From Hoeflea sp038900095 (lineage in GTDB: Bacteria; Pseudomonadota; Alphaproteobacteria; Rhizobiales; Rhizobiaceae), in the NCBI RefSeq assembly GCF_038900095.1, contig NZ_JBBMQQ010000002.1, forward strand, positions 496,001-560,000: a stretch of 64,000 nucleotides of DNA, read 5' to 3'. Shown here one piece after another: positions 33,500-42,804 of the stretch. The first letter of the stretch is position 1; each line of letters starts with the position of its first letter. The position numbers were made by a program, and so were the translations under genes. The notes beneath the pieces were generated by a model that was not told the origin of the DNA, ran no database searches, and worked only from the letters and a program-made list of their open reading frames with translations.

Positions 33500-35359
33500 A
33501 TGCAGCAACCCCAAGACCGTGCCGTCTCCCGTCATGCCAACAGTGGTTTTGAGGATCCGCTTGCGATCCTCAACCGGGTCTATGGCTACCCGGCATTCCG
33601 CGGGCGGCAGGCAGAGGTGGTTCACCAGGTGGTTTCAGGTGGCGATGCAGTGGTGCTGTTTCCCACCGGTGCAGGAAAATCGCTGTGCTTCCAGATCCCG
33701 GCGCTGTGCCGGGAAGGGGTCGGGATTGTCGTCTCGCCATTGATCGCGTTGATGCGCGACCAGGTCGAGGCGCTCAGGCAACTGGGCGTGCGCGCGGCAG
33801 CGCTGAATTCGTCGCTGACGCGCGAAGAATTCGCCGATGTCCGTTCAGCCATAGCCAGGGACGAGCTTGATCTTCTCTATGTGACCCCGGAGCGGATTGT
33901 CACCTCGGGTTTCAAGGACATGATCGGCAATGCGAAAATTGCCCTGTTCGCCATAGATGAAGCGCATTGCGTTTCACAATGGGGGCATGATTTCAGGCCG
34001 GAGTATCGCGAACTCGGGCATCTTGCGGAGCATTATCCGGGCGTGCCGCGGATGGCGCTGACGGCGACGGCCGATCCGCATACCCGCGAAGACATTATCG
34101 ACAAGCTGGGGCTTCGATCGGCCGAGGTTTACACGACCTCGTTTGACCGGCCCAACATCGCCTACGAAATTGTCGAACGCGACCAGCCGCGCCAGCAGCT
34201 GTTGCGTTTCCTCTCGCGTCACAAGGGATCTAGCGGCATCGTCTACTGCCTCTCGCGTGCGAAGGTGGAGGACACCGCGGAATGGCTGAACAAGCAGGGG
34301 ATCCGTGCGCTCGCCTATCACGCAGGCATGGCGCGCGAGGTTCGTGACGCCAATCAGGATGCTTTCCTCAAGCAGGAAGATCTCTGTCTGGTCGCCACCG
34401 TTGCCTTCGGCATGGGGATCGACAAGCCTAATGTGCGCTATGTCGCCCATCTCGACCTGCCGGGCTCGGTCGAGGCTTACTACCAGGAAACCGGCCGGGC
34501 AGGGCGCGACGGGCTGCCGTCGGATGTCTGGATGGCCTACGGCATGGCGGATGTGATCCAGCGCGGCCGGATGATCGATGGTGGCGCATCGGGCGACGAC
34601 ATCAAGCGGGTCGAGCGGGCCAAGCTGAATGCGCTGCTGGCGATCTGCGAAACCCCGGGATGCCGGCGGCAGGCAATCCTTGCCCATTTCGGTGAAGCGC
34701 ATCCGGGCAATTGCGGCAATTGCGATACCTGTCTCAAGCCGGTCGAGACCTGGGACGGAACCGATGCCGCGATCAAGGCGCTGGCGGCTGTCTATCGCAC
34801 CGGCGAACGCTTCGGCACCGGGCACCTGGTGGATGTCTTGACCGGCAATGAAAACGAGAAAACCATTCGTTTCGGCCATGTCGACATGCCCGTGTTCGGT
34901 GCGGGCAAGGACATTCCGGCAAAAACCTGGCAATCGGTCTACCGGCAGCTTCTCGCCAGTGGCCTGGTCAGCGTCGATCACGAGGCCTACGGCGCGCTGA
35001 AGCTGGAACCCGAAGCGCGCGCGGTGTTCAAGCGCGAGCGCGAAGTCCGCTTCCGCAAGGACCGGCCGACCAAGGGCAAGGCAGCACGGGGCAGTTCATC
35101 CAGTTCGGCAAGCGCCAAATCCGCGCTTGAAGAGGCAGATATGGAGCTTTTCGAGGCGCTGCGTGCTGCCCGCATGGCAATTGCCAAGGAATTGGCGGTG
35201 CCGCCCTATGTTGTGTTTCCTGACACGACGCTGGTGGCGTTTGCCACGGACCGGCCGGCTGATCACGAAGCCCTGCTTGGCATTTCCGGGGTTGGACAGT
35301 CGAAGCTCGAGCGGTACGGAGACAAGTTCCTGGAAGTCATCCTGGCGCATCAAAGGTAG
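33500..35359 (+). CDS. recQ: ATP-dependent DNA helicase RecQ
   Basis: This 619-residue 3'-5' DNA helicase acts in recombination and repair. It has the Walker A PTGAGKS at 55-61, DEAHCVSQWGHDFRPEY, and the motif VI region YYQETGRAGRDG; a zinc-binding RQC cysteine set (CETPGCRRQ and CGNCDTC); and an HRDC domain at about 545-619. Length and domain set are normal. It is transcribed alone and is convergent with oxyR. Confidence 0.97.
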   Translation: MQQPQDRAVSRHANSGFEDPLAILNRVYGYPAFRGRQAEVVHQVVSGGDAVVLFPTGAGKSLCFQIPALCREGVGIVVSPLIALMRDQVEALRQLGVRAAALNSSLTREEFADVRSAIARDELDLLYVTPERIVTSGFKDMIGNAKIALFAIDEAHCVSQWGHDFRPEYRELGHLAEHYPGVPRMALTATADPHTREDIIDKLGLRSAEVYTTSFDRPNIAYEIVERDQPRQQLLRFLSRHKGSSGIVYCLSRAKVEDTAEWLNKQGIRALAYHAGMAREVRDANQDAFLKQEDLCLVATVAFGMGIDKPNVRYVAHLDLPGSVEAYYQETGRAGRDGLPSDVWMAYGMADVIQRGRMIDGGASGDDIKRVERAKLNALLAICETPGCRRQAILAHFGEAHPGNCGNCDTCLKPVETWDGTDAAIKALAAVYRTGERFGTGHLVDVLTGNENEKTIRFGHVDMPVFGAGKDIPAKTWQSVYRQLLASGLVSVDHEAYGALKLEPEARAVFKREREVRFRKDRPTKGKAARGSSSSSASAKSALEEADMELFEALRAARMAIAKELAVPPYVVFPDTTLVAFATDRPADHEALLGISGVGQSKLERYGDKFLEVILAHQR

Positions 35360-35428
35360 GTTCGCCGCCCTGGCCACTGGCGATGTGCGAACGTCCGGTC
35401 CAGCTTTCGAGGTTTGCTTTCTTCCGGC

Positions 35429-36325
35429 CTACGCCCGGGCGCTTGTTGTTTTCCTGACAACCTCGGAGATCTGCCGGAGCTGCTTGGCAAGCGGGCTGGT
35501 CTTGCGCCAGATCATGCCGATGGTTCGTGATGGTTGCGGGTCCCTGAAATGCGCGATCGAGACCGGTGCGGAGCGGGTTTCCACCGCAATGGCCATCTCG
35601 GGGATGAGTGTCACGCCCAAGCCTGCGCCGACCATCTGAACCAGCGTGGCAAGCGAACTCGCGTCGAGCATCTCGCGCGGCCGTGACGATTGAATGTTGC
35701 AGAAGGAAAGTGCCTGATCGCGAAAGCAGTGACCTTCCTCAAGCAGAAGAAGCTTCATCTCGCGCAAGTCCTCGTGGCCCGGCACCGGTTTGCCTTCGTC
35801 TGCGACGGGGCGCACCAGCACGAATTTCTCTTCGAACAGCGAGACCTCGGTCAATGACGGTTCGGAGACCGGCAAGGCAACGATCGCTGCATCGAGGCGA
35901 CCGTCGGCGAGTTCACGCACCAGGATTGGTGTCAGCGATTCGCGGATCTGGATATCAACATTGCTGTTGGCCGCGGTCAGGTCAGTGATGATCTCGGGGA
36001 GCAGGTAGGGGGCGATCGTCGGAATCACGCCGATGCGAAGGCGACCGACCAATTGGTCGCGCGATGCCATTGCCAGTTCTCCCAATTCATCGACCGAGCG
36101 GAGAATGGCGCGCACACGACCGGCGAATTCCTCTCCGAAATTTGTCAGCCGGATATGGCGGGCGCCGCGTTCGAACAGCCCGGTCCCGAGCGATTCCTCG
36201 AGTTCCCTGATCTGTACCGACAGGGCCGGCTGAGAAATCGCGCAAGCCTGGGCGGCACGCCCGAAGTGGCCGTGTTGCGCCAGAGCCTCGAAATAGCGGA
36301 GCTGCTTGAGTGTCAGACTTCTCAT
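35429..36325 (-). CDS. oxyR: Hydrogen-peroxide regulator OxyR
   Basis: This 298-residue LysR-family regulator has an N-terminal helix-turn-helix (residues about 5-62) and the peroxide-sensing cysteine pair C200 and C209 in HCFRDQALSFC, which matches Cys199 and Cys208 of E. coli OxyR. It is divergent from katG, its expected target. The intergenic region of 263 nt holds the AT-rich control region. Confidence 0.95.
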   Translation of the reverse strand: MRSLTLKQLRYFEALAQHGHFGRAAQACAISQPALSVQIRELEESLGTGLFERGARHIRLTNFGEEFAGRVRAILRSVDELGELAMASRDQLVGRLRIGVIPTIAPYLLPEIITDLTAANSNVDIQIRESLTPILVRELADGRLDAAIVALPVSEPSLTEVSLFEEKFVLVRPVADEGKPVPGHEDLREMKLLLLEEGHCFRDQALSFCNIQSSRPREMLDASSLATLVQMVGAGLGVTLIPEMAIAVETRSAPVSIAHFRDPQPSRTIGMIWRKTSPLAKQLRQISEVVRKTTSARA

Positions 36326-36338
36326 AACTTCAAATTAT
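36324..36338. promoter_or_regulatory. Possible OxyR half-operator, ATAA-N7-TTAT
   Basis: ATAACTTCAAATTAT at the start of oxyR resembles one half of the OxyR pattern ATAG-N7-CTAT, with symmetric substitutions. It overlaps the oxyR start codon, as might suit autorepression. I could not see a convincing second half in the right spacing. Confidence 0.3.
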
Positions 36339-36588
36339 CAGAGTGATCAGTTAAAACAACTTAAATCAATGGAGCATTCTTGCTATACGTTGATGCGAGG
36401 AGATGAGGAGTGCGCAGACTGCAAACTGCTTCTTGTCTCGATAACCCTTGGCATCCAAGAGAGCCGCTCGGTCGTTGGTCAGAGAACCCGGACGAACCGG
36501 ACCTTGGGTGACGGTTATCAAACCCAAAGACTTCCAGGATTTCATCCCCGGATGAAGCCAGTCAACGCAGGTAGGATCGGAGACAATA

Positions 36589-38766
36589 ATGAACGCCATA
36601 GACAAAGTGGGAAAATGCCCCGTGGTGCACGGCGCCACGAACATGAGCATTCGCTCGAACAAGGAGTGGTGGCCGAACCAGCTCAATCTGAAGATGCTTC
36701 ACCAGAATTCGCCTTTGTCCGATCCGATGGGCGGCACCTTCAACTATGCCGAGGAATTCAAGAAGCTTGACCTCGCCGCGGTGAAGAAGGATCTGACCGC
36801 GCTGATGACCGACAGCCAGGACTGGTGGCCGGCCGACTGGGGGCACTACGGTGGCCTGATGATCCGCATGGCCTGGCACAGCGCCGGCACCTATCGCCTG
36901 GGCGATGGCCGCGGTGGTGCGGGCACAGGCCAGCAGCGTTTTGCGCCGCTCAACTCCTGGCCGGACAACGTCAACCTCGACAAGGCCCGCCGCCTGCTGT
37001 GGCCGATCAAGCAGAAATACGGCAACAAGCTGTCCTGGGCCGACCTGCTGATCCTGGCCGGCAACGTGGCGCTGGAATCGATGGGCTTCAAGACATTCGG
37101 CTTTGCCGGCGGCCGTGCCGACGTGTGGGAACCGGAGGAAGACGTCTACTGGGGCTCGGAGACCGAATGGCTCGCCACCAGCGACAAGGAAAACAGCCGC
37201 TACTCCGGCGAGCGTGACCTCGAAAACCCGCTGGCCGCAGTGCAGATGGGGCTGATCTACGTCAACCCGGAAGGCCCGGACGGCAATCCGGATCCGGTCG
37301 CTTCAGGCCGCGACGTGCGCGAAACCTTCGCCCGCATGGCCATGAACGACGAGGAAACCGTCGCTCTGGTTGCCGGTGGGCATACCTTCGGCAAGTGCCA
37401 CGGCGCGGGCGACGCTGCCCATGTCGGCCCTGACCCGGAAGCCTCCCCGCTCGAGCAGATGGGATTGGGCTGGAAGTCGAGCTTCGGCAGCGGCAATGCC
37501 GGCGACACCATTTCCAGCGGCATTGAAGGTGCGTGGAAGCCGAACCCGACGACCTGGGACATGGGCTACTTCAAGGTCCTGTTCAAATACGAATGGGAAC
37601 TGGTCAAGAGCCCGGCCGGCGCAAACATGTGGCTGGCCAAGGACGTTGACGAAGAAGACATGGTCGTCGATGCGCACGATCCGTCGAAGAAGCATCGTCC
37701 GATGATGACCACGGCCGACCTGTCGCTGCGCTTCGACCCGATCTACGAGCCGATCTCGCGGCGTTATCTCGCCAACCCGGACGAGTTCGCCGATGCCTTT
37801 GCCCGCGCGTGGTTCAAGCTGACCCACCGCGACATGGGTCCGAAGTCGCGCTATCTCGGCCCGGAAGTTCCGGCCGAAGACCTGATCTGGCAGGACCCGA
37901 TTCCGGCTGGACCGACCGGCTACGACGTGAATGCCGTCAAGGCGAAGATCGCGGCAAGCGGCCTGAGCATTGGCGAGATGGTCGCCACCGCATGGGACAG
38001 TGCCCGCACCTTCCGCGGTTCGGATATGCGCGGCGGCGCCAATGGCGCCCGTATCCGCCTGGCTCCGCAGAAGGACTGGGAAGCCAACGAGCCGGCCCGT
38101 CTGGTCAAGGTGCTTTCGGTTCTCGAAAAGATCGCGGCGGAGACCGGGGCAAGCCTGGCCGACGTGATCGTGCTTGCCGGCAATGTCGGCATCGAAAAGG
38201 CAGCCAAGGCTGCCGGCGTCGAGGTTGCGGTGCCCTTCGCTCCCGGCCGCGGCGATGCCAGCCAGGAGCAGACGGATGCGGAGTCCTTCGATGTGCTTGA
38301 GCCGGTGGCCGATGGCTTCCGCAACTATCTCAAGACCAAGTTCTCCATTCCGGAAGAGCAACTGCTGATCGACCGGGCACAGCTGCTGAAGCTGACCGCT
38401 CCAGAGATGACGGTTCTCGTCGGCGGCCTGCGTGCCCTTGATGTCAATCACGGTGGTTCCAAGCAGGGCGTCTTCACCGCGAGGCCGGGCGTGCTGACCA
38501 ACGACTTCTTCGTCAACCTGTGTGACATGAGCACGGAGTGGGCGCCGACGTCGAAGGACGAGGACAGCTTCGAAGGCCGTGACCGGAAAACCGGTGCGGT
38601 GAAGTGGACCGCTTCCCGTGTCGACCTTGTGTTCGGATCGAACTCGCAGCTGCGGGCGCTCGCCGAGGTTTATGCCCAGAACGACGCCAAGGAGAAGTTC
38701 GTGAACGACTTCGTGGCCGCCTGGACCAAGGTGATGAACGCGGACCGTTTCGACCTCGCTGCCTGA
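36589..38766 (+). CDS. katG: Catalase-peroxidase KatG
   Basis: This 725-residue bifunctional heme enzyme destroys hydrogen peroxide. The N-terminal domain has the distal site RMAWHSAGTYR (Arg93, Trp96, His97), the Tyr of GLIYVNPEGP and a later methionine of the Trp-Tyr-Met crosslink, and the proximal histidine in VALVAGGHTFGKCHGAG. The second, heme-free domain is complete. No secretion signal, so it is cytoplasmic. Divergent oxyR is its probable activator. Confidence 0.97.
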   Translation: MNAIDKVGKCPVVHGATNMSIRSNKEWWPNQLNLKMLHQNSPLSDPMGGTFNYAEEFKKLDLAAVKKDLTALMTDSQDWWPADWGHYGGLMIRMAWHSAGTYRLGDGRGGAGTGQQRFAPLNSWPDNVNLDKARRLLWPIKQKYGNKLSWADLLILAGNVALESMGFKTFGFAGGRADVWEPEEDVYWGSETEWLATSDKENSRYSGERDLENPLAAVQMGLIYVNPEGPDGNPDPVASGRDVRETFARMAMNDEETVALVAGGHTFGKCHGAGDAAHVGPDPEASPLEQMGLGWKSSFGSGNAGDTISSGIEGAWKPNPTTWDMGYFKVLFKYEWELVKSPAGANMWLAKDVDEEDMVVDAHDPSKKHRPMMTTADLSLRFDPIYEPISRRYLANPDEFADAFARAWFKLTHRDMGPKSRYLGPEVPAEDLIWQDPIPAGPTGYDVNAVKAKIAASGLSIGEMVATAWDSARTFRGSDMRGGANGARIRLAPQKDWEANEPARLVKVLSVLEKIAAETGASLADVIVLAGNVGIEKAAKAAGVEVAVPFAPGRGDASQEQTDAESFDVLEPVADGFRNYLKTKFSIPEEQLLIDRAQLLKLTAPEMTVLVGGLRALDVNHGGSKQGVFTARPGVLTNDFFVNLCDMSTEWAPTSKDEDSFEGRDRKTGAVKWTASRVDLVFGSNSQLRALAEVYAQNDAKEKFVNDFVAAWTKVMNADRFDLAA

Positions 38767-38781
38767 TTTGGCATGACAATG

Positions 38782-38817
38782 TTCGGGCGCGGATGGGACT
38801 TCCCGTCTGCGCCCGAA
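38782..38817. terminator. Bidirectional hairpin between katG and gpgS
   Basis: TTCGGGCGCGGA (38782-38793) pairs with TCTGCGCCCGAA (38806-38817), with one wobble pair. It lies 15 nt after katG and 40 nt after the end of the convergent gpgS. There is no long T tract, but the A/T-flanked GC stem in a convergent gap fits a shared terminator. Confidence 0.6.
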
Positions 38818-38857
38818 TTGCGTGGTGCCGGAGAATCGTTTGGCCGTTGCGGCCCGG

Positions 38858-40075
38858 TTACCTCGCGGCGCTATCGGCGGCGACGGCCTCATGCATGTTG
38901 CGCAACAGGTCCGGGTCTGCTGACTGGATCCTGCTCCAGTTCGGAATGAACGGCGTTTCCATCGGGTTCTCCAGGAAAATCTGCCCGGCGGCGACGATGT
39001 TGGCCGCAAACAGTTCCACGGCTTCCTCTTCCTGGTGCCGGTCGGTGTGCAGTCCGTTCATCAGCGCATCATTGTGATACATCTCGATCAGGTCGAGTGC
39101 TGTCCGGTAGTAGGTGGCCTTGATCGTGCGGAAGGTTTCCTGGTTGAAAACCACGCCATCGGTGGCGAGCTTGCGGAACAGCGCCTTGGAGATGTCGACC
39201 GACATGCGCGACAGGCCCTTGCTGGCATCGGCCCTGGAGAGATCCTGATGCTTGTGGTCATAGGCATCGGAGATGTCGACCTGGCAGACCGAGCGGTTGG
39301 ACAGGTTGCGCCAGACTTCCGACAGGACACCGATTTCCAGTCCCCAGTCGGAAGGGATGCGCATATCGGGCAGCATGCTCACCCGCATGGCGAATTCGCC
39401 GGCCAGCGGATAGCGGAACCCCTTGAGGTATTCGATGTAATCGAGGTGGCCGCAGACCTTCTGGATCGACAGCAGCAGCGGCGAGACAAGCAGCCTCGAC
39501 ACCCGGCCATTGAGCTTGCCATCGGCGATCCGCGGGTAATAGCCCTTGCAGAACTGGTAGGGAAACACCGGATTGGCGACGGGATACACCAGCCGAGCCA
39601 GCATCTCGCGTGAGTAGGTGGTGATGTCACAATCATGCAGGGCGACGACATCCGCGTTCTGAGAGGCCAGCGCATAGCCGATGCAGTACCAGACGTTCCG
39701 GCCCTTGCCGGGTTCCTTGGGCGCCAGGCCCGAGCTTTCCAGCTTCTGGTGAATGGCCTTGAGGCGGGGGCCGTCATTCCAGAGGATGTCGGTTTTCTGC
39801 GGCAGGCGTGAGAAATACTCGCGCGCAAAGCGGTACTGTTCCTCATTGGCCTGATCAAGCCCGATGATGACATGGTTGATGTAGGTAGCCCCGCTCAGTT
39901 CATCGAGGATCCTGGAAAGGGCATCGCGGCCGAGCTCGGAGAACAGGGATGGCAGGATCAACGTGATCTTGCGGGTGGCGGCAAACTGGTGCAGCTGGCC
40001 TTCCATGACCTCCAGAGGCATACGGCTGAGATTGTGGAGTGTCGCCACGCTGCCATTCTGGTGAAAATCGGCCAT
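38858..40075 (-). CDS. gpgS: Glucosyl-3-phosphoglycerate synthase (GT81)
   Basis: This 405-residue glycosyltransferase transfers glucose from a nucleotide sugar (UDP-, ADP- or GDP-glucose) to 3-phosphoglycerate, giving glucosyl-3-phosphoglycerate. It has the GT-A metal site DCD at residues 148-150 in ALHDCDITTYSREM, and the GKGRNVWYCIGYAL stretch. The ATG at 40075 has a strong AGGAG. It lies 1 nt after a phosphatase of the mannosyl/glucosyl-phosphoglycerate family, supporting the call; GT81 mannosyl-type relatives exist, so the sugar is inferred. Confidence 0.88.
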   Translation of the reverse strand: MADFHQNGSVATLHNLSRMPLEVMEGQLHQFAATRKITLILPSLFSELGRDALSRILDELSGATYINHVIIGLDQANEEQYRFAREYFSRLPQKTDILWNDGPRLKAIHQKLESSGLAPKEPGKGRNVWYCIGYALASQNADVVALHDCDITTYSREMLARLVYPVANPVFPYQFCKGYYPRIADGKLNGRVSRLLVSPLLLSIQKVCGHLDYIEYLKGFRYPLAGEFAMRVSMLPDMRIPSDWGLEIGVLSEVWRNLSNRSVCQVDISDAYDHKHQDLSRADASKGLSRMSVDISKALFRKLATDGVVFNQETFRTIKATYYRTALDLIEMYHNDALMNGLHTDRHQEEEAVELFAANIVAAGQIFLENPMETPFIPNWSRIQSADPDLLRNMHEAVAADSAAR

Positions 40076-40076
40076 T

Positions 40077-40886
40077 TCAACTCCTGTTCTTCTCTGCCCG
40101 GTCGAGCAGAGACATGATGACTTGGTTCCAGCCCGCGGGACCGGCGGCATCTGCCCTGATGATCCGGCCGGTGGTTTCTCCCGGGCATTGCGGAATGCCG
40201 TCGTGGGCAGGATTGGGGATGATGACGCCCAGATCAGCCTGTTCGATCATCGCCAGATCATTGCTCGCATCACCAAGTGCGACGACGAACGGCGTTTTGC
40301 CCGGCGTCGCATAGCGGGCTGCGATCTCCACCATGCGCTCGGCCTTGTTGCCGCCAAATGACAGCGTCAGGAACCTGCCGCCTTGCTGGGCCGTCAGGCC
40401 CATCGCGGTGAGTGTCTCGACAAATATGGCCTTGTCCCGTTCATTGCCAAGCCAAAGCCCGGGTTCCGAGAACCGGCGTTTGCGGGCGTTCCCGGCATCG
40501 GCGAGCGAAAGCCCTGTCCGCTCTGAAACCTGTTCGGTACTCCAGTCGGCAAATCCCTGGTACTGTTCGCGAAGCGTTGCCGGCAACCGGTCCAATGCCT
40601 GACGGATCAATGGGTACTTGTCTTCGGTGGCGTTGTCCGCATCACCCCCTTCAAGAATGCCAGATCCGTTCTCGACGATGGCTTCGCAATGGGCAAAACC
40701 CAGTTCCCGGCGCAACGGAATGATCTCTGCTGCTGTCTTGCTGGATGCGAGGATCAACGGAACCTGCAATTCTCGCAACCGCTCAAGCGCCGGTGCTGCC
40801 GGAGCGTGGGAATAGGTCCGGTGATCCAGGAGCGTGCCATCGAGGTCGCTGAAGATGATCAGTTCCTGAATGCCGGGCGCGTTCAC
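40077..40886 (-). CDS. gpgP: Glucosyl-3-phosphoglycerate phosphatase (HAD, MPGP-like)
   Basis: This roughly 269-residue HAD-superfamily phosphatase has the nucleophile motif SDLDGTLLDH, the SSKTAAEI motif II, and GDASNDLAMIEQAD as the metal motif IV. It resembles the mannosyl-3-phosphoglycerate phosphatase family, whose members also release glucosylglycerate. It should dephosphorylate the GpgS product. The start is uncertain: GTG 40886 is chosen because it follows the phosphorylase stop by 10 nt; a TTG at 40937 would overlap it. Confidence 0.85.
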   Translation of the reverse strand: MNAPGIQELIIFSDLDGTLLDHRTYSHAPAAPALERLRELQVPLILASSKTAAEIIPLRRELGFAHCEAIVENGSGILEGGDADNATEDKYPLIRQALDRLPATLREQYQGFADWSTEQVSERTGLSLADAGNARKRRFSEPGLWLGNERDKAIFVETLTAMGLTAQQGGRFLTLSFGGNKAERMVEIAARYATPGKTPFVVALGDASNDLAMIEQADLGVIIPNPAHDGIPQCPGETTGRIIRADAAGPAGWNQVIMSLLDRAEKNRS

Positions 40887-40896
40887 GGCATCACCA

Positions 40897-42681
40897 TCAA
40901 TTGGTGATCCACCGGCACTGGTATGGCGCGAACTCAAGTTCTCCGCCGAATTCCCGGATGTCGTCGCCGGAGATCAGGTCTGTCCAGGTGTCTCCGTCGA
41001 TCAGGTTGAGTGACATGAGGGGAATGGAGGTTGTCTGGTTGGTGAGATTGTGGATTGCGAAGATGCTTTGCGACCGATCGATGCTCTGCCGCCAGAAACC
41101 GAAGAACTGTTCGCCCAGTTGCAGCGTGAACTGCGTGGCATTGGGATGGAACGCGGCCTGCCTTGAACGGGTTTTGAGAATAGAGGTCAGGGCGGAAAAG
41201 ACCCGCGCATGGCGGCTTTCCGCATCGTCGAGTTGCGCGAGCAGATCGGGGTAGTGCCAGCGGTGGCGGTTGATTGCACGGTTGTGGCCGGACTTCTCGA
41301 CGCCGTCATGATCGTTGCCGGTGGCGAGAAGCGAGTGAATGTAGAACCCCGGAATACCCTCAAGCCCCATGGCTATGATCTGGCTGCAGAGAAACCGCTC
41401 GACGTTCCACTGGTCCTCGCCCTCGATCGTGCCTTTCAGCGCATCAAACAGCGCAATGTTGATCTCGTAGGGACGGGTGCCGCCATCGGGCATCTTGCGC
41501 ATGGAGAGAAGGCCGCCAAAGTTGACCGCAGTGTCGATGACCCGCTGAATATCCTCTTCGCTCAAGAGACCCTCCGCCGGGCGCATGCCGATGCCGTCAT
41601 GCGAGGCGGTGAAATTGAAATAGGTGCATCCGAGCTGCGCCGGGGGCATCGACATCTGCCAGGCGTTGAGATGTTTCGACGTACCGTGAAGCAGGGCATG
41701 AAGCAGGAGGGGCGGCAGCGAGAAATTGTAGACCATGTGGGCTTCGTTGCGATTGCCGAAATAGCTCAGGTTCTCGGCATTGGGCACATTGGTCTCGGTG
41801 AGAAGCACCAGGGGTTCCGCGGTGTAATCGGCAAGCAGCCGGATCAGCCGGACGATCTCGTGGGTCTGGCGCAAATGGATCGACGGGGAGCCGACCTCCT
41901 TCCAGAGGAAGGCTATCGCGTCCAGCCGCAGTGTCCTGACGCCCCTGGAGATATGAAAGCGGAGGATCCGCAGGAATTCGAGCAACACCTCGGGATTTGA
42001 GAAATCAAAGTCCACCTGATCATGGCTGAAAGTGCACCAGACATGCCGGGTGCCGCCCGCGGTTTCAACCTCGCGGAGCAAGGGGTGGGCGCGGGGGCGA
42101 ACCACCATGGAGAGATCGTCGTCCGGTGAGGCTTCAAAGAAGAACTTGTCGTAAGGCGCGTGGCCGAGGAGATATTCGTTGAAAAACGTACTCTGGCTCG
42201 AACAGTGATTGATCACCAGGTCCGACATCAGCCGGAAATTGTCGGCAATGCGACCGATATCCTCCCAAGCGCCCAGCCCGCTGTCGACCGCGTAATAGTC
42301 GGTAATCGCAAAGCCGTCGTCGGACGTGTAGGGAAAATAAGGCAGGATATGCACGCCGGTGGCGGTACCCTTGAGGTGGCTTTCAAGGAAATCGGACAGC
42401 AGGTCAAGCGGCTTGTGTTCGCCATTCACGAAGCTGTTGCCGTAGGTGATGACGTAGCTGTCCTGTTCGGACCACAGCGTGTTGGCCGGTGCGCGACCCC
42501 GGCGCCTTGGCTGCTCATCTCCGGGCCAGAAAGCCGCAATGGTCTGTTCCAGCAGAGCCGACTGATCGCTGTCCGGGTAGATTGACCGGAGCAGCATTTG
42601 CAGCCCGTCGCGCAATCTGCGGGGAATTGGCTTGGGAAGCGCTAGTGGCTTTTCGGGCGTATCTGCATAAAAAACATCCAT
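40897..42681 (-). CDS. Glucosylglycerate phosphorylase-like, GH13_18 (sucrose phosphorylase family)
   Basis: This 594-residue GH13_18 phosphorylase has the nucleophile Asp of LRLDAIAF (about residue 254), the acid/base Glu of LLTETNVP (about 296) and the Asp of ASHDGIGMRP (about 362). The family cleaves sucrose or glucosylglycerate with phosphate to give glucose-1-phosphate. The two downstream genes make glucosylglycerate, so that substrate is favoured. The ATG at 42681 is preferred to a TTG at 42687. It heads the three-gene operon. Confidence 0.85.
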   Translation of the reverse strand: MDVFYADTPEKPLALPKPIPRRLRDGLQMLLRSIYPDSDQSALLEQTIAAFWPGDEQPRRRGRAPANTLWSEQDSYVITYGNSFVNGEHKPLDLLSDFLESHLKGTATGVHILPYFPYTSDDGFAITDYYAVDSGLGAWEDIGRIADNFRLMSDLVINHCSSQSTFFNEYLLGHAPYDKFFFEASPDDDLSMVVRPRAHPLLREVETAGGTRHVWCTFSHDQVDFDFSNPEVLLEFLRILRFHISRGVRTLRLDAIAFLWKEVGSPSIHLRQTHEIVRLIRLLADYTAEPLVLLTETNVPNAENLSYFGNRNEAHMVYNFSLPPLLLHALLHGTSKHLNAWQMSMPPAQLGCTYFNFTASHDGIGMRPAEGLLSEEDIQRVIDTAVNFGGLLSMRKMPDGGTRPYEINIALFDALKGTIEGEDQWNVERFLCSQIIAMGLEGIPGFYIHSLLATGNDHDGVEKSGHNRAINRHRWHYPDLLAQLDDAESRHARVFSALTSILKTRSRQAAFHPNATQFTLQLGEQFFGFWRQSIDRSQSIFAIHNLTNQTTSIPLMSLNLIDGDTWTDLISGDDIREFGGELEFAPYQCRWITN

Positions 42682-42804
42682 GTCCAATTTTTATGCATTT
42701 TTGATCCGGTAGCAACCCGGTTTATCGGGTTTCCCAAAAACACGGACAGGCGCACCGCCGCCGGGTGGGGGCGGATGCTGATCAAGCCTGCCGTTGACGA
42801 GCTG

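Noticed and set aside
37303..39009. A 568-residue open frame on the minus strand
   Set aside because: Antisense to katG; composition rich in Arg/His/Gly without domain features.
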